Positions 1 through 8,885 of a stretch of DNA of 64,000 nt are shown here, piece after piece (the first letter of the stretch is position 1; each line of letters begins with the position of its first letter). The notes below the pieces were generated by a model that made no database searches, had not been told where the DNA came from, and saw only the letters and a program-made list of their open reading frames with translations. The translations under genes and the position numbers were made by a program. Source of the stretch: Halobaculum litoreum (GTDB lineage Archaea > Halobacteriota > Halobacteria > Halobacteriales > Haloferacaceae). Location: assembly GCF_030127125.1 (NCBI RefSeq), contig NZ_CP126156.1, positions 1,364,001 through 1,428,000 of the forward strand, in the 5' to 3' direction.

Positions 1-1046
1 TCCTCGCGTTCGGCGGCGACGGCGAGGCCCCCAACCCCGACGCGCTCCGCCAACTGTACGGCGGCATCCGCGAGGTGGCGCCGGACCTGCGCACGCTCCA
101 CCTCGACAACATGAACCCCGTGACGATCACGGACTACCCCGAGGCGTCGCGGGAGGCCATCGAGGTGATCGCCCGCCACAACACGCCGGGCGACACCGCC
201 GCGTTCGGCCTCGAGTCCGCGGACCCCGAGGTTCGCGAGCGGAACAACCTCCTCGTCAGCGCCGAGGAGTGTCTGGAGGCCGTCCGCGTCGTCAACGAGG
301 CCGGCGGCTGGCGCCCCGGCGAGTCGCCCGCGGACGCGCCGAGCTTCGGCGACGACGCGCCCCGCAGGCTCCCGAAGCTGCTCCCAGGGATCAACCTCGT
401 CCACGGGCTGGAGGGGGAGACCGCGGCCACCTTCGAGCACAACAAGGACTTCCTCGACTCGGTGATGGACGAGGGGCTGATGCTCCGCCGGGTGAACGTC
501 CGGCAGGTGATGGCGTTCGAGGGGACCGAGATGGCCGAGACGGGCGCCCGCCTCGCCCGGGAGCACAAGAAGGAGTTCCAGCAGTACAAACGCGAGGTGC
601 GCGAGACGGTCGACCGCCCGATGCTCGAGCGCGTGATGCCGACCGGGACGGTCCTCCCGGACGTCTACCTCGAGTACCACGAGGACGGCACCACCTTCGG
701 CCGACAGCTCGGCACCTACCCCATCCTCGTCGGGATCCCCGGCGAGCACGACCTCGGGCGCACGATGGACGTGGCCGTCGTCGACTGGGGCTACCGCTCG
801 GTGACGGGCGTCCCGTACCCGCTCGACCTCAACGGCGCGTCGATGCGGGAACTGCGGGCGATCCCGGGCATCGGCTCGTCGGGCGCGGGCGACCTCGTCG
901 TGAACCGGCCGTACGCCGACGCCGCCGAGGCCGCCGCGGTCGTCGGCGGCGACGCGCACCTCGAACGGTTCGCGGACGCGGGCGTCCCCGGCGTGGACGG
1001 CGACGCCGACTACCCCGGCGCGCCCGCGCCGCGGAGCGCCGACTGA
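1..1046 (+). CDS. Radical SAM protein, C-terminal part (5' truncated by window edge), with helix-hairpin-helix tail
   Basis: The open frame runs in from the window edge, so the start and the CxxxCxxC iron-sulfur motif lie upstream. The visible part has the TIM-barrel-like signatures of MiaB/YgiQ-like radical SAM enzymes (FGLESADPEVRERNNL, then PGINLVHGLEGET), followed by a central module and a C-terminal helix-hairpin-helix (LNGASMRELRAIPGIGSSGA) typical of DNA or RNA binding. A radical SAM core joined to an HhH domain is a conserved haloarchaeal arrangement; the substrate is unknown. The stop overlaps the ATG of the next gene (TGATG), suggesting translational coupling. Confidence 0.8.
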   Translation, partial: LAFGGDGEAPNPDALRQLYGGIREVAPDLRTLHLDNMNPVTITDYPEASREAIEVIARHNTPGDTAAFGLESADPEVRERNNLLVSAEECLEAVRVVNEAGGWRPGESPADAPSFGDDAPRRLPKLLPGINLVHGLEGETAATFEHNKDFLDSVMDEGLMLRRVNVRQVMAFEGTEMAETGARLAREHKKEFQQYKREVRETVDRPMLERVMPTGTVLPDVYLEYHEDGTTFGRQLGTYPILVGIPGEHDLGRTMDVAVVDWGYRSVTGVPYPLDLNGASMRELRAIPGIGSSGAGDLVVNRPYADAAEAAAVVGGDAHLERFADAGVPGVDGDADYPGAPAPRSAD

Positions 1047-1872
1047 TGGCGGGCGGCGGCGGTGCGGGCGCGGCGGGCGCGGCCGCAACGAGTGGGGCCG
1101 ACACCCACGTCGACCGCTTCTCGGTCCCCGTCGAGACGCGGGCGCCGACGGGCGCGACGAACGCCTACGTCGTCGGCACCCGCGAGACGCTCCTCGTCGA
1201 CCCGGCGGCACGGACGGACACGCTCGACACCGTCGTCCGCGAGAAGGTGGCCGACCACGTCGCCGTCACGCACACCCACCCGGACCACGTCGGCGCAGTC
1301 GCCGACTACGCCGCCGAGACGGGCGCGACCGTCTGGGCGCTGCGCGGTTACGCGGACCGCTTCGCCGACGCGACGGGCGTCGCCCCCGACCGGACGTTCG
1401 TCCCCGGCGACCGCGTCGGCCCGGCGACCGTCGTCGACCTCCCGGGCCACGCGCCCGACGGCGTCGGCTTCGAGACCGGCAACGGCGTGGTCTGCGGCGA
1501 CGCGCCGTCGCCGAGGGTAGCGTCGTCGTCGCGGCGCCGGAGGGCGACATGCGGGCGTACCTGACGACGCTCCGTCGCCTCCACGCCCGCGACCCGCCGG
1601 CGCTGTTCCCCGGCCACGGCCCCCGGATCGACGACCCACGCGGGACGTGCGCGCGGCTGATCGCCCACCGACTCCGCCGGGAGCGGCGCGTCATCGCGGC
1701 CGTCGCCGACGGCGCGCGCGACGTGGACGCGGTGCTGGCGGCGGCGTACGACAAGGACCTCGACGGCGTCCGCGACCTCGCGCGGGCGACCGTCGAGGCG
1801 CACGTCGAGAAGTCGGCGCGGGCCGGCCGCCTCCGGTGGGACCGGGAGAGCGGCCGGGTCGCGCCACGGTGA
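1046..1872 (+). CDS. MBL-fold metallo-hydrolase, interrupted by a 1-nt frameshift
   Basis: Metallo-beta-lactamase fold hydrolase. The N-terminal part carries the zinc motif THTHPDHVGA, and a later histidine lies in FPGHGPRIDD. The first frame (1046 to about 1500) reaches VVCGD and then becomes Arg/Ser-rich nonsense ending at 1564. The true continuation (AVAEGSVVVAAPEGDMRAYL...) is in the next frame and ends at 1872 with a winged-helix-like tail, as in LACTB2-like MBL proteins. A single deleted base near 1500-1506 explains the break. The ATG overlaps the preceding stop. Either a sequencing error or a recent pseudogene; I favour error because other genes here break in the same way. Confidence 0.75.
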
Positions 1873-1880
1873 GGGCCTCG

Positions 1881-2093
1881 TCAGCGGGCGTCCGAGAGCG
1901 CGACGAGACAGTCGGCGTTCACCGACAGCCACGTGGTCGTCAGCGTCTCGTCGTCGGCGCCGTCCGGGTACACCGTACACCGGTCGGGCTCCCCGTCGTA
2001 GCGAACGACCGCGGCCGTGAGGCCGGAGGGGGCGGCGAAGCGGGGGTCGGGCGTGTGCACGTCCTCGGCTGACCGATCGGGTGCGGCCGACAT
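1881..2093 (-). CDS. Small conserved haloarchaeal protein, 70 aa
   Basis: This short minus-strand frame starts at ATG 2093 and ends at TGA 1881. The protein is acidic, with an antiparallel-sheet-like pattern (LTAAVVRYDGEPDRCTVYP, then TTTWLSVNADCLVALSDAR). The TTWLSVNxxCLVxLxxxR ending is, from memory, a recurrent motif of a small haloarchaeal family of unknown function. It is convergent with the MBL gene, and only 8 nt separate their stops. An AT-rich stretch (aaacgtcgctaagttg, about 2119-2134) lies upstream and may hold the promoter. No function can be assigned. Confidence 0.65.
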   Translation of the reverse strand: MSAAPDRSAEDVHTPDPRFAAPSGLTAAVVRYDGEPDRCTVYPDGADDETLTTTWLSVNADCLVALSDAR

Positions 2094-2249
2094 GGTCGTG
2101 TCAACAGGCGGACGACACTTAAACGTCGCTAAGTTGCCTCCGCGCAGGTACCGAGCGCTCCGGAGCGCCACCGAGGCGCCCGGACCGGCCGCGGGGCCGC
2201 GGCCCGGAAACCCGACGGCGTTTAGTCCGTGAGGACCCCACGTCGGCGT

Positions 2250-2984
2250 GTGCAGTCGCTCGAAGCCGAACTCGCCGAGGCGCGCGCCCTCGACGTCGCC
2301 GCGCTGGCCGACGCCGTCGAGACCATCGGCTTCGAGTGTACGCGCTGTGGCGCCTGTTGCAAGAGCGAGGCCGACGACCCGCACACCGCGACCGTGTTCC
2401 CGGACGAGGTGCGGCGGCTCCAAGCGGCCGCCGGCGAGGCGGTGGACGAAGACGCCGACGGTGCCGGCGACCACGGGGCGGCCACCGCCACGGACCGTGA
2501 CTGGCGCGACGTCGCGCGGCCGATGCCGTACGGGCTGACCGACGGCCCGGACGGTCCGGAGGGCGAGACGTTCGAGTGGGCGCTCGGGACGGACGCCTGC
2601 GGCGACTGCGTGTTCTACGAGGAGGACGCCGACGGCGTCGGCGCCTGCGGCGTCCACGCCGACCGGCCGCTCATCTGCGAGACGTACCCGTTCTCCGTCG
2701 CGCTCGGCGGCACGAGCCAGCCGATGGGGGAGGCCGTCGACGCCGAGGGGATGGTCCGCGCCCACGAGTGTGAGGGGCCCGGGCGCGACATCGACCGCGC
2801 GGACGCCGAGTCGCTGGCGGCGGCGCTCAAGGAGCGGGCCGTCCGGGAGTTGGAGGAGGCCATCGGCGTCCGCGACGCCTACGAGCCGCGGGAGGTGGGC
2901 GCCGGCGACGCCGTCGTCCACGACTCCGAGGGCGCCAAGGACGCCGACGGCCGGCCGCTGGGGCCGCCCGCGGAGCGCGACTGA
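2250..2984 (+). CDS. YkgJ-family Cys-cluster protein (putative Zn/Fe-chelating domain)
   Basis: The protein contains the CxxCGxCC signature (FECTRCGACCKSE), followed about 90 residues later by CGDCVFYEE, CGVHADRPLICETYPF and a final Cys in HECEGPG. This is the spacing of the UPF0153/YkgJ family, thought to bind a metal or iron-sulfur centre; the biochemical role is unknown. A GTG at 2229 is also in frame. I prefer GTG at 2250 (VQSLEAELAEAR), because it begins the predicted helix that precedes the Cys cluster and leaves a TTTAGT element about 27 nt upstream. The residues after the last Cys form an acidic tail. Confidence 0.75.
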   Translation: MQSLEAELAEARALDVAALADAVETIGFECTRCGACCKSEADDPHTATVFPDEVRRLQAAAGEAVDEDADGAGDHGAATATDRDWRDVARPMPYGLTDGPDGPEGETFEWALGTDACGDCVFYEEDADGVGACGVHADRPLICETYPFSVALGGTSQPMGEAVDAEGMVRAHECEGPGRDIDRADAESLAAALKERAVRELEEAIGVRDAYEPREVGAGDAVVHDSEGAKDADGRPLGPPAERD

Positions 2985-3075
2985 GCGGTCCGGCGGCGGG
3001 AGGGCGCCGCGGGGCTCGCGTGCGGCGGTAGGTATATGTCACAGCCGCCGAACGTGTCGTTGGAGGTCTATATCC

Positions 3076-3480
3076 GTGGAAATCTCCGACGAACTCCTCT
3101 GTCTGTTCAGTGCCGAAGTCCGCGACGACGGCGACCGGTACACCATCGAGGTGCCCAAACGGGAGATCGACACCGGCAGCGTCGAACCGGGCGGGGTGTA
3201 CCGGGTCGCGCTCATCGAGCGCGAGGGCGCCGTCGCCGACGAGGGCGGGACGGCCGACAGCCCCGCGCCGACGGACGGGCCACAGCCGCCCGTCGAGCGC
3301 GGCGAGATCCGCTACGTCGAGATCGAGGACCTCGGGAAGCAGGGCGACGGGATCGCCCGCGTCGAGCGGGGGTACGTGATCATCGTCCCCGACACCGAGG
3401 TCGGCGAGCGCGTCAAGATCGAGATCACCGAGGTGAAGTCCAACTTCGCCGTCGGCGAGGTCATCGACGACGCGGTCTGA
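3076..3480 (+). CDS. TRAM domain protein
   Basis: A TRAM-domain RNA-binding protein of 134 aa starting at GTG 3076. The C-terminal 55 residues (EIEDLGKQGDGIARVERGYVII...GERVKIEITEVKSNFAVGEV) are a complete TRAM beta-barrel. The N-terminal half begins VEISDELLCLFSAEVRDDGDRY and has the conserved VPKREIDTG motif of the haloarchaeal family. An acidic, Pro-rich spacer at about residues 55-75 joins the halves. Archaeal TRAM proteins bind RNA and have been proposed as RNA chaperones; the exact target here is unknown. The longer upstream frame is Arg-rich and is not coding. Confidence 0.85.
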   Translation: MEISDELLCLFSAEVRDDGDRYTIEVPKREIDTGSVEPGGVYRVALIEREGAVADEGGTADSPAPTDGPQPPVERGEIRYVEIEDLGKQGDGIARVERGYVIIVPDTEVGERVKIEITEVKSNFAVGEVIDDAV

Positions 3481-3552
3481 GGCGTCCCGTTCTCCGACGG
3501 AGTCCGCCGCCGAGCGACGGCGTCGCCGAGGCGCCCGCCGGGGCGGCGTGAC

Positions 3553-4257
3553 TCACACCTCGGTCGTCCAGTAGGAGACCGAGGAGAGCTTCTCCCCGAC
3601 GGCGTTGCCGCCGATCGCCCGGTCGAGCGACCAGAACGGGTCGGCGACGCTGTTGGGCACCTCCCGGTAGAAGCCGTACGGGAACACGAAGTCGTGGTCG
3701 TCGCGGCGCAGGCGCAGGCCGGCGCCGTCGACGAGGCGTTCGACCTCCGCGCGGGAGTACAGCCGCGACCCCATCGGAAGCGCCCAGTTGTACAGCGTCC
3801 GGAACGACGACCCGCGGAAGGTGTCGAAGAAGACGACGTCCTTGGAGACGCGGGCCATCTCGGCGAGGAACTTCGCCGGCGTGTCCGCGAGGTGGAAGAA
3901 GCGCATCGCGAACACGGCGTCGAAGTGGTCGTCGGGGAACGGCAGCCGGGCGGCGTCGCCGCGCATGAACTCGACGGTCGACGCGAGCCCGGCGCGACGG
4001 GCCTTCTCGCGGCCCTGCGCGAGCATGGCGTCGGAGATGTCGAGCCCCACGATGTCGGCGCCGCGCTCGGCGAGCATCACGGTGAACCGGCCGGTCCCGC
4101 AGGCGATCTCCAGCACGCGCTCGCCCTCGACGGGTCCGAGCGCCTCCAGTACGGCCCGCTTCTCGCGCCGGTCGATGAGCCGCCCGCCCTTCGAGAACCG
4201 CTTGGCGTCGTACTCCTCGGCGACCGAGTCGGCCTGGTACCACTCCTGGCCCTTCAC
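3553..4257 (-). CDS. Class I SAM-dependent methyltransferase
   Basis: A 234-aa protein with the Rossmann motif I (VLEIACGTGRF), motif II (ADIVGLDISDAML) and post-II acidic loop (FMRGDAARLPFPDDHFDAVFAM), typical of UbiE/Methyltransf_11 enzymes. The C-terminal half (FRGSSFRTLYNWALP...) varies between family members and should set substrate choice, which I cannot predict. Translation starts at GTG 4257. A TTTTACGG box about 27-34 nt upstream suggests a leaderless transcript. No partner gene is evident. Confidence 0.85.
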   Translation of the reverse strand: MKGQEWYQADSVAEEYDAKRFSKGGRLIDRREKRAVLEALGPVEGERVLEIACGTGRFTVMLAERGADIVGLDISDAMLAQGREKARRAGLASTVEFMRGDAARLPFPDDHFDAVFAMRFFHLADTPAKFLAEMARVSKDVVFFDTFRGSSFRTLYNWALPMGSRLYSRAEVERLVDGAGLRLRRDDHDFVFPYGFYREVPNSVADPFWSLDRAIGGNAVGEKLSSVSYWTTEV

Positions 4258-4279
4258 ACTACCTCGGGGTGCTCGGGCG

Positions 4280-4292
4280 ACCCGTAAAACGA
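4280..4292 (-). promoter_or_regulatory. TATA-like box for the methyltransferase gene
   Basis: On the minus strand the sequence reads cgttttacggg. Its centre lies about 29 nt upstream of the GTG at 4257, the spacing expected for a haloarchaeal leaderless promoter. Confidence 0.45.
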
Positions 4293-4323
4293 TACTGATA
4301 GCACGCGGGGACCGGGGTGGGGC

Positions 4324-4716
4324 TCACCCGCTCGTGACGATCCGCTCGGTCGGGATCCGGACGATGACGCGCGGCCCCGACTCCTCGCCGTGGTGCGGGT
4401 ACTCGTCGACGTCGAAGTACCGCCGCGCCAGTGCGTCGATGTGCTCGACGGCGCCCTCCTCGGTCAGCTCCGCCTCGCCCATCACCGACACGTAGCGGTA
4501 CGGGTCGTCCGGGTCCGTCACCGACAGGCCTACCATCGGGTTGTTCCGGATGTTCTTCTCCTTGCGCCGGCCGCGGGCGGTGTTGACGAGCACGTACTCG
4601 CCGTCCTCGTGGTCGACCCAGACGGGCGTCACCTGCGGCAGCCCGTTCGGCATGAGCGTCGCGAGGTGGGCGAACGACTCCGACTCGAAGATGTCGCGGT
4701 GTGACTCGGGGATCAC
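4324..4716 (-). CDS. Pyridoxamine 5'-phosphate oxidase-fold oxidoreductase (PPOX class, likely F420-dependent)
   Basis: A 130-aa single-domain split beta-barrel protein. It has the family's opening (HLATLMPNGLPQVTPVWVDH), the cofactor-contacting ARGRRKEKNIRNNP segment and the closing RYVSVMGEAELTEEGA. Short PPOX proteins of this type in actinobacteria and archaea use F420 or flavin, and the Arg/Lys-rich RGRRKEKN fits cofactor phosphate binding. The substrate is unknown. Start GTG 4716; the next gene upstream on this strand is far away, so it is probably monocistronic. Confidence 0.8.
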   Translation of the reverse strand: MIPESHRDIFESESFAHLATLMPNGLPQVTPVWVDHEDGEYVLVNTARGRRKEKNIRNNPMVGLSVTDPDDPYRYVSVMGEAELTEEGAVEHIDALARRYFDVDEYPHHGEESGPRVIVRIPTERIVTSG

Positions 4717-4844
4717 GATCGGTCGCTCGCGGCCCGCACACTTGGTCGTTCGCGTGACCGTGACCGCGATCGAACGTGGAGCCGACGGTCACTCCCGGCG
4801 GCGGAACCACTCGAACGATCAGTTCGCGATCGGGCGACGCCGGA

Positions 4845-4868
4845 GCCGATATAATGCGTATAAGGGAT
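4845..4868 (+). promoter_or_regulatory. AT-rich promoter element upstream of the winged-helix gene
   Basis: The stretch ccgatataatgcgtataagg is strikingly AT-rich for this sequence and holds two overlapping TATA-like boxes. They lie 65-80 nt before the ATG at 4930. A second candidate (acctttacc, about 4896-4904) lies at leaderless spacing, so the gene may have two promoters or an operator here. Confidence 0.4.
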
Positions 4869-4929
4869 ATGCACCACTTGGACTTGTATTGAGGCAACCT
4901 TTACCAACACCCTCGGGCTTCGCTGTGGT

Positions 4930-5202
4930 ATGAGCACCAGTACCGCGGACCCGGACGCCGCCGACGCGCTCACCGACGCCGAATACCGCGACCTCCTCAG
5001 CGACCTGCCGCCGAGCGCGAAGCTCGTCGCGAAGGTCCTCGAGGGCGACGCGCCGCTGTCGCAGGGGCAGCTCGCCGAGGAGTCGCTGTTGCCCGACCGC
5101 ACGGTGCGGTACGCGCTGAATCGCCTGGAGGAGCAGGGCCTCGTCGGCTCGCGCTACTCGTTCAAGGACGCGCGCAAGCAGGTCTACTACCTGAACCGGT
5201 AG
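4930..5202 (+). CDS. Small winged-helix (MarR/ArsR-like) transcription regulator, paralogue A
   Basis: A 90-aa protein consisting of an acidic N-terminal tail and one winged-helix domain. SAKLVAKVLEG forms helix 1, LSQGQLAEESLLPDRTVRYALNRLEEQGLV is the helix-turn-helix, and SRYSFKDARKQVYYLN is the wing. It is closely related to the gene at 24469-24735: a hand alignment gives about 44 identities in 66 residues. The family is widespread in haloarchaea and is presumed to bind DNA. There is no ligand or sensor domain. The targets are unknown; the gene's own AT-rich upstream region is the first place to look. Confidence 0.8.
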   Translation: MSTSTADPDAADALTDAEYRDLLSDLPPSAKLVAKVLEGDAPLSQGQLAEESLLPDRTVRYALNRLEEQGLVGSRYSFKDARKQVYYLNR

Positions 5203-5226
5203 GCGCGGCGGTCCGGCCGAAACCTC

Positions 5227-5236
5227 CCTTTTAACT
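5227..5236 (+). promoter_or_regulatory. TATA-like box for the glycosyltransferase gene
   Basis: The sequence ccttttaact is centred about 28 nt before the ATG at 5259, which is leaderless spacing. Confidence 0.45.
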
Positions 5237-5258
5237 TCTCGACTCGCTACGGACGGAT

Positions 5259-6170
5259 ATGGACCTCTCGGTGGTCGTCCCGACCCTCAACGGGCGGGAG
5301 CGATTGGCGGCCAGCCTCGACTCGCTGGCGGCCCGTGCGCCCGACGCGGAGGTGGTCGTCGTCAACGGCCCCTCCGCCGACGGCACCACCGGGATGGTGC
5401 GCGACCGCGACGACGTGGACGTCCTCGTCGAGATCGCGGCGCGCAACGTGAACGTCGCCCGCAACGCGGGCGTCGAGGTCGCCGCCGGCGACGCCGTGGC
5501 GTTCCTCGGCTACGACTACCGCGTCGAGGACGGCTGGTTCGAGGCCGCCGCCGACGCGCTCGACGGCGGCGCCGCGGTCGTCGCGGGCCCGCTGCGCGAG
5601 TCGGTTCGGGGCGGCGCCACGAGCGACGACCGCGAGTCCCGCCGGATCGCCGACCGGGAGGTGACGTACTTCAGCGGCCGCAACGTGGTGATCGACCGCC
5701 GCACGCTCGACGCGCTCGACGGCTTCGACGAGTACCTCGAGACCGGCGGGGCCCGCGACGCCGCCCACCGCCTCGCCGGGATGGGCGTCGACGTCGAGTG
5801 GCGCGGGGAGCTGTCGGTTCGGCGCCGCGCGGAGGCGACCGACGGCGGCGTCGAGACCCGCGATCTGGGCTGGAAGTACCGCGCGCTCGCCTACCGGCTG
5901 GTGAAGAACTACGGCCTCCGCCCCACGGTCGTCCGACGCACCCTGCGCCACGCCGTCGGCGACGCCGTCGGCGCGTTCCGCGACGTGCTCGGCGGCGAGG
6001 CGACCCCCAGTTCGTGGGCGGGCAACGGCCGCGACGTGGTTCGGGGCATCTCCGGCGGCACCTCCGACGGGCTCGTCGCGCGGACGCGGGACCGCTCGCC
6101 GAAGCGCAACCCCAACGGCATCTCCGCGCGGGCGGACCGGGCGGTCGCGCGGTACGACCGGCGCGAGTAG
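5259..6170 (+). CDS. Glycosyltransferase family 2
   Basis: A 303-aa GT-A glycosyltransferase. The N-terminus (MDLSVVVPTLNGRERLAASLDSL) and VVVVNGPSADGT are standard GT2 nucleotide-binding strands. ARNVNVARNAGVEVAAGD is the conserved helix before the acceptor side, where FLGYDYRVEDGW replaces the usual DxD. A catalytic-side segment (LDGFDEYLETGGARD) matches the family ED/GxxxD region. There is no obvious C-terminal membrane anchor, only a basic, Arg-rich tail. It probably transfers a sugar to a lipid or protein in surface glycosylation, but donor and acceptor cannot be inferred. The gene stands alone, not in an agl-type cluster. Confidence 0.8.
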   Translation: MDLSVVVPTLNGRERLAASLDSLAARAPDAEVVVVNGPSADGTTGMVRDRDDVDVLVEIAARNVNVARNAGVEVAAGDAVAFLGYDYRVEDGWFEAAADALDGGAAVVAGPLRESVRGGATSDDRESRRIADREVTYFSGRNVVIDRRTLDALDGFDEYLETGGARDAAHRLAGMGVDVEWRGELSVRRRAEATDGGVETRDLGWKYRALAYRLVKNYGLRPTVVRRTLRHAVGDAVGAFRDVLGGEATPSSWAGNGRDVVRGISGGTSDGLVARTRDRSPKRNPNGISARADRAVARYDRRE

Positions 6171-6221
6171 CCGGCGGCAGCGGCCCCGATCGCTGGGAGG
6201 GTCGACGACGGGAGACGCCGC

Positions 6222-7055
6222 TCAGGCGTCGGCGCCGGGCGCCAGACCCTCGATGACCCGGGCGGCGTTCTTCGACAGCGCGCGGTCGAGCAGGTCCTCG
6301 GGCACGTCGAGCGTCAACACCTCCATCACGCCGACGTCGGGGTGGGTGTCGGGCGCGCCCGAGCCGAACATGATCCGGTCGGGGTGTTCCAACAGCCCCG
6401 TCTCCAGCACGTCGCGGAAGCGGACGAACGCCGTGTCGAGGTAGAGGTCGTCGTACGAGTCGAGCAACTCCATCGCCTCCCGCATCAGCCCGCGGTCCAG
6501 CGGGTAGCCGCCGAACGACGAGAGGATCACGGGGAAGTCGTACGCGAGGAGCGACGCCGCGACGACGTGCGGCGGGAACCCCCGGCCCCCGTGGACCAGC
6601 ACGGGCTCGCCGGCCCGCGCCACCTCCTCGAGCGTCTCCTCAGTCGGGAGGCCGTCGTGGACGGGGTCGAGCACGAACCCGTGGAGCCGGCGGTCGTAGG
6701 CGTACTGCTCGACGTCGCCCGGGTCGGTGTGGTGGTCGGCGGGCGCGGCAGCGAGGTTGCGCAGGCGCGACACCGTCGACTCCCCGGGGTCGCGGGGGCC
6801 GTTGAGCCGGGCGAGCGCACGGAACGGGCGGTCGACCGACAGCCGGGCGACGGCGTTGTTCGCGCGCAGGTACCCCTCGCCGGCGGGACGACGCCCCGGG
6901 GCGACGGCCGACCGGACCACGCCGGCCTGGTGCATCTCGCGCTGGAGCCGTTCGGGCGACACCTCCCGCCCGCGCGAGGCGACCACCGCCCCGTCGTCGG
7001 GGTCGAGGCGAGCGTGGACGTCGACCACGCGGAACCCGTGCTCCAGTTCCAACAT
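6222..7055 (-). CDS. Amidohydrolase family protein (TatD/amidohydrolase_2-like)
   Basis: A 277-aa TIM-barrel metal-dependent hydrolase. It opens with FRVVDVHARLDPDD (the second His of the usual HxH is replaced: D-V-H-A-R) and later has PVLVHGGRGFPPH, LSSFGGYPLDRGLM and IMFGSGAPDTHPDVGV, the strand order and His/Asp positions of amidohydrolase_2 proteins. The substitution in the first metal motif and FGSGAPDTHP in place of FGSDxP leave catalytic competence uncertain. The substrate is unknown. It is divergent from the thermosome gene across a 203-nt intergenic region. Confidence 0.65.
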   Translation of the reverse strand: MLELEHGFRVVDVHARLDPDDGAVVASRGREVSPERLQREMHQAGVVRSAVAPGRRPAGEGYLRANNAVARLSVDRPFRALARLNGPRDPGESTVSRLRNLAAAPADHHTDPGDVEQYAYDRRLHGFVLDPVHDGLPTEETLEEVARAGEPVLVHGGRGFPPHVVAASLLAYDFPVILSSFGGYPLDRGLMREAMELLDSYDDLYLDTAFVRFRDVLETGLLEHPDRIMFGSGAPDTHPDVGVMEVLTLDVPEDLLDRALSKNAARVIEGLAPGADA

Positions 7056-7191
7056 CTACTCGCCCGGAGCGACTCGCCGGACTTGAGTGTTGTAGTCTGT
7101 TCACGCCGCCGGGGCGCGGGGCCGACAGCGCTATCACGGATGCGTGGACGGGGCGTGAGCACTGACAGCCGGTATCACGCCTACGTCTGCC

Positions 7192-7219
7192 AGTTTTCGT
7201 GATTTTCACGGCGAAAACT
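7192..7219. promoter_or_regulatory. Perfect inverted repeat directly upstream of the thermosome TATA box
   Basis: The arms AGTTTTCG (7192-7199) and CGAAAACT (7212-7219) are exact 8-bp reverse complements separated by 12 nt. The right arm ends one base before the TATA-like sequence at 7220-7227. This is where a dimeric regulator, or a modified TFB/TBP site, would control a heat-inducible chaperonin promoter. Confidence 0.6.
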
Positions 7220-7228
7220 TGATATAGA
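7219..7228 (+). promoter_or_regulatory. TATA box of the thermosome gene
   Basis: The sequence ttgatatag lies about 35 nt before the ATG at 7259. It predicts a transcript start near 7250 and a leader of roughly 10 nt. Confidence 0.55.
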
Positions 7229-7258
7229 ACCGCGACTATTCTACTCGTTGATCATTCC

Positions 7259-8827
7259 ATGAGCTACATGCAGCAGCCCCTCTACATCCTCGCGGAGTCG
7301 ACCCAGCGTACCAGCGGCCTCGACGCGCGCCGATCCAACGTCGCCGCGGGCCGCGCCGTAGCGAACGCGGTCCGCACGACGCTCGGACCGCGGGGCATGG
7401 ACAAGATGCTCGTCGACTCGTCGGGGACGGTCGTCGTCACCAACGACGGCGCGACGATCCTCAAGGAGATGGACATCGAGCACCCCGCCGCCCGGATGCT
7501 GGTCGAGGTCGCCGAGTCGCAGGAGGCCGAGGTCGGCGACGGCACGACCACCGCGGCCGTCCTCGCGGGCGAACTGCTCGCGCGCGCCGAGGACCTCCTC
7601 GACGACGACGTCCACGCGACGGCCGTGGTCGAGGGGTACCACGAGGCGCTGCGCCTCGCGCTCGACGCCGTCGACGGCATGCTCGTCGCGGGCGACGTCG
7701 ACCGCGACACCCTCCTGACGGTCGCCGAGTCCGCGATGACCGGCAAGGGCACCGGCGACATCGCGACCCACGTGCTCGCCGAGATCGTCGTCGACGCGGT
7801 GCTGCAGGTGACCGACGACGACCGCCGCGTCGACCGCGACGACATCCGCGTGTTCACCCGCACGGGCGCCTCCGCGGCCGCCACGGAGCTGGTCCGTGGC
7901 GTCGTGTTCGAGAAGGAGCCCGCCAACGACAACATGCCCCGCGCCGTCGAGGACGCGACGGTCGCCGTCCTCGACCTGAAGCTGGACGTGCGCTCGGGCG
8001 AGGTCGACACCGAGTACACGATCACCTCCGTCGAGCAGCTCGACGCCGCCCTCTCCGCGGAGGACGCCGAGCGCCGCTCGATCGCGGAGACCCTCCGTGA
8101 GGCCGGCGTCGACGTGGTGTTCTGCTCGAAGAAGATCAGCGACCCCGTCGCCGCTTACCTCGCGGACGCGGGCATCCTCGCGTTCTCGAACGTGAAGAAG
8201 TCCGACGCCCGCGCGTTCGCCCGCGCCACCGGCGCGCGCCGCCTCGGGACGCTCGACGGCATGGCGTCGGGCGACCTCGGCACCGCCGCGTCGGTCCGCG
8301 TCGAGAGGCAGTCCGGCGACGACGTCGTGTTCGTCGAGGGCAGCGACGACTCCCGCACCGTCACGCTGTACGTCCGCGGCTCGACCGACCACGTGGTCGA
8401 CGAGACCGAGCGCGCGATCGACGACGCCCTCGGCGTCACCGTCGCCGCGTGGGCCGACGGCGAGGTCGTCCCCGGCGCCGGCGCCGTCGAGATCGCGATC
8501 GCCGACCGCCTCCGCGCGGGCGCCAACGCCGTCACCGGCCGCAAGGCGCTCGCGGTCGAGGCGTTCGCCGACGCCGTCGACGCGATCCCGCGCACCCTCG
8601 CGGAGAACGCCGGGCTCGACCCCATCGACGCGCTGGTCGACCTCCGCGCCCGCCACGACCGCGACGGCGTCGCCGGCATCGTGATCGACGGCCCCACCGT
8701 CGAGATCACGAACCCGACCGACGAGCGCGTGGTCGACCCCGCGGCCGTCAAGCGCGAGGCGCTCGAGTCCGCCACCGAGGCTGCGACGATGATCCTCCGC
8801 ATCGACGACGTCATCGCGGCGAACTGA
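7259..8827 (+). CDS. cct: Thermosome (group II chaperonin) subunit
   Basis: A 522-aa group II chaperonin subunit that should assemble into a double-ring ATP-dependent folding machine in the cytoplasm. It has the family signatures in order: [28 protein letters not shown], the nucleotide-binding [16 protein letters not shown], the apical-domain section, and [19 protein letters not shown] near the C-terminus. It ends at RIDDVIAAN without the Gly/Met-rich tail seen on many major subunits. The length and missing tail resemble the minor third paralogue (Cct3-type) of haloarchaea, but no phylogeny was done. A palindrome overlaps its promoter region. Confidence 0.93.
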   Translation: MSYMQQPLYILAESTQRTSGLDARRSNVAAGRAVANAVRTTLGPRGMDKMLVDSSGTVVVTNDGATILKEMDIEHPAARMLVEVAESQEAEVGDGTTTAAVLAGELLARAEDLLDDDVHATAVVEGYHEALRLALDAVDGMLVAGDVDRDTLLTVAESAMTGKGTGDIATHVLAEIVVDAVLQVTDDDRRVDRDDIRVFTRTGASAAATELVRGVVFEKEPANDNMPRAVEDATVAVLDLKLDVRSGEVDTEYTITSVEQLDAALSAEDAERRSIAETLREAGVDVVFCSKKISDPVAAYLADAGILAFSNVKKSDARAFARATGARRLGTLDGMASGDLGTAASVRVERQSGDDVVFVEGSDDSRTVTLYVRGSTDHVVDETERAIDDALGVTVAAWADGEVVPGAGAVEIAIADRLRAGANAVTGRKALAVEAFADAVDAIPRTLAENAGLDPIDALVDLRARHDRDGVAGIVIDGPTVEITNPTDERVVDPAAVKREALESATEAATMILRIDDVIAAN

Positions 8828-8885
8828 GCGACACACCCGGCCCCGACCCCGGACCCTTCTTTCGACGACACGCCCCGAGCAGCGG

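Noticed and set aside
1495..1565. Programmed frameshift in the MBL gene.
   Set aside because: There is no slippery heptamer, and similar breaks in eight other genes point to sequencing error.
7241..8836. A 531-codon minus-strand frame opposite the thermosome gene.
   Set aside because: It mirrors the chaperonin coding frame and has no recognisable domain; high GC makes long antisense frames common.
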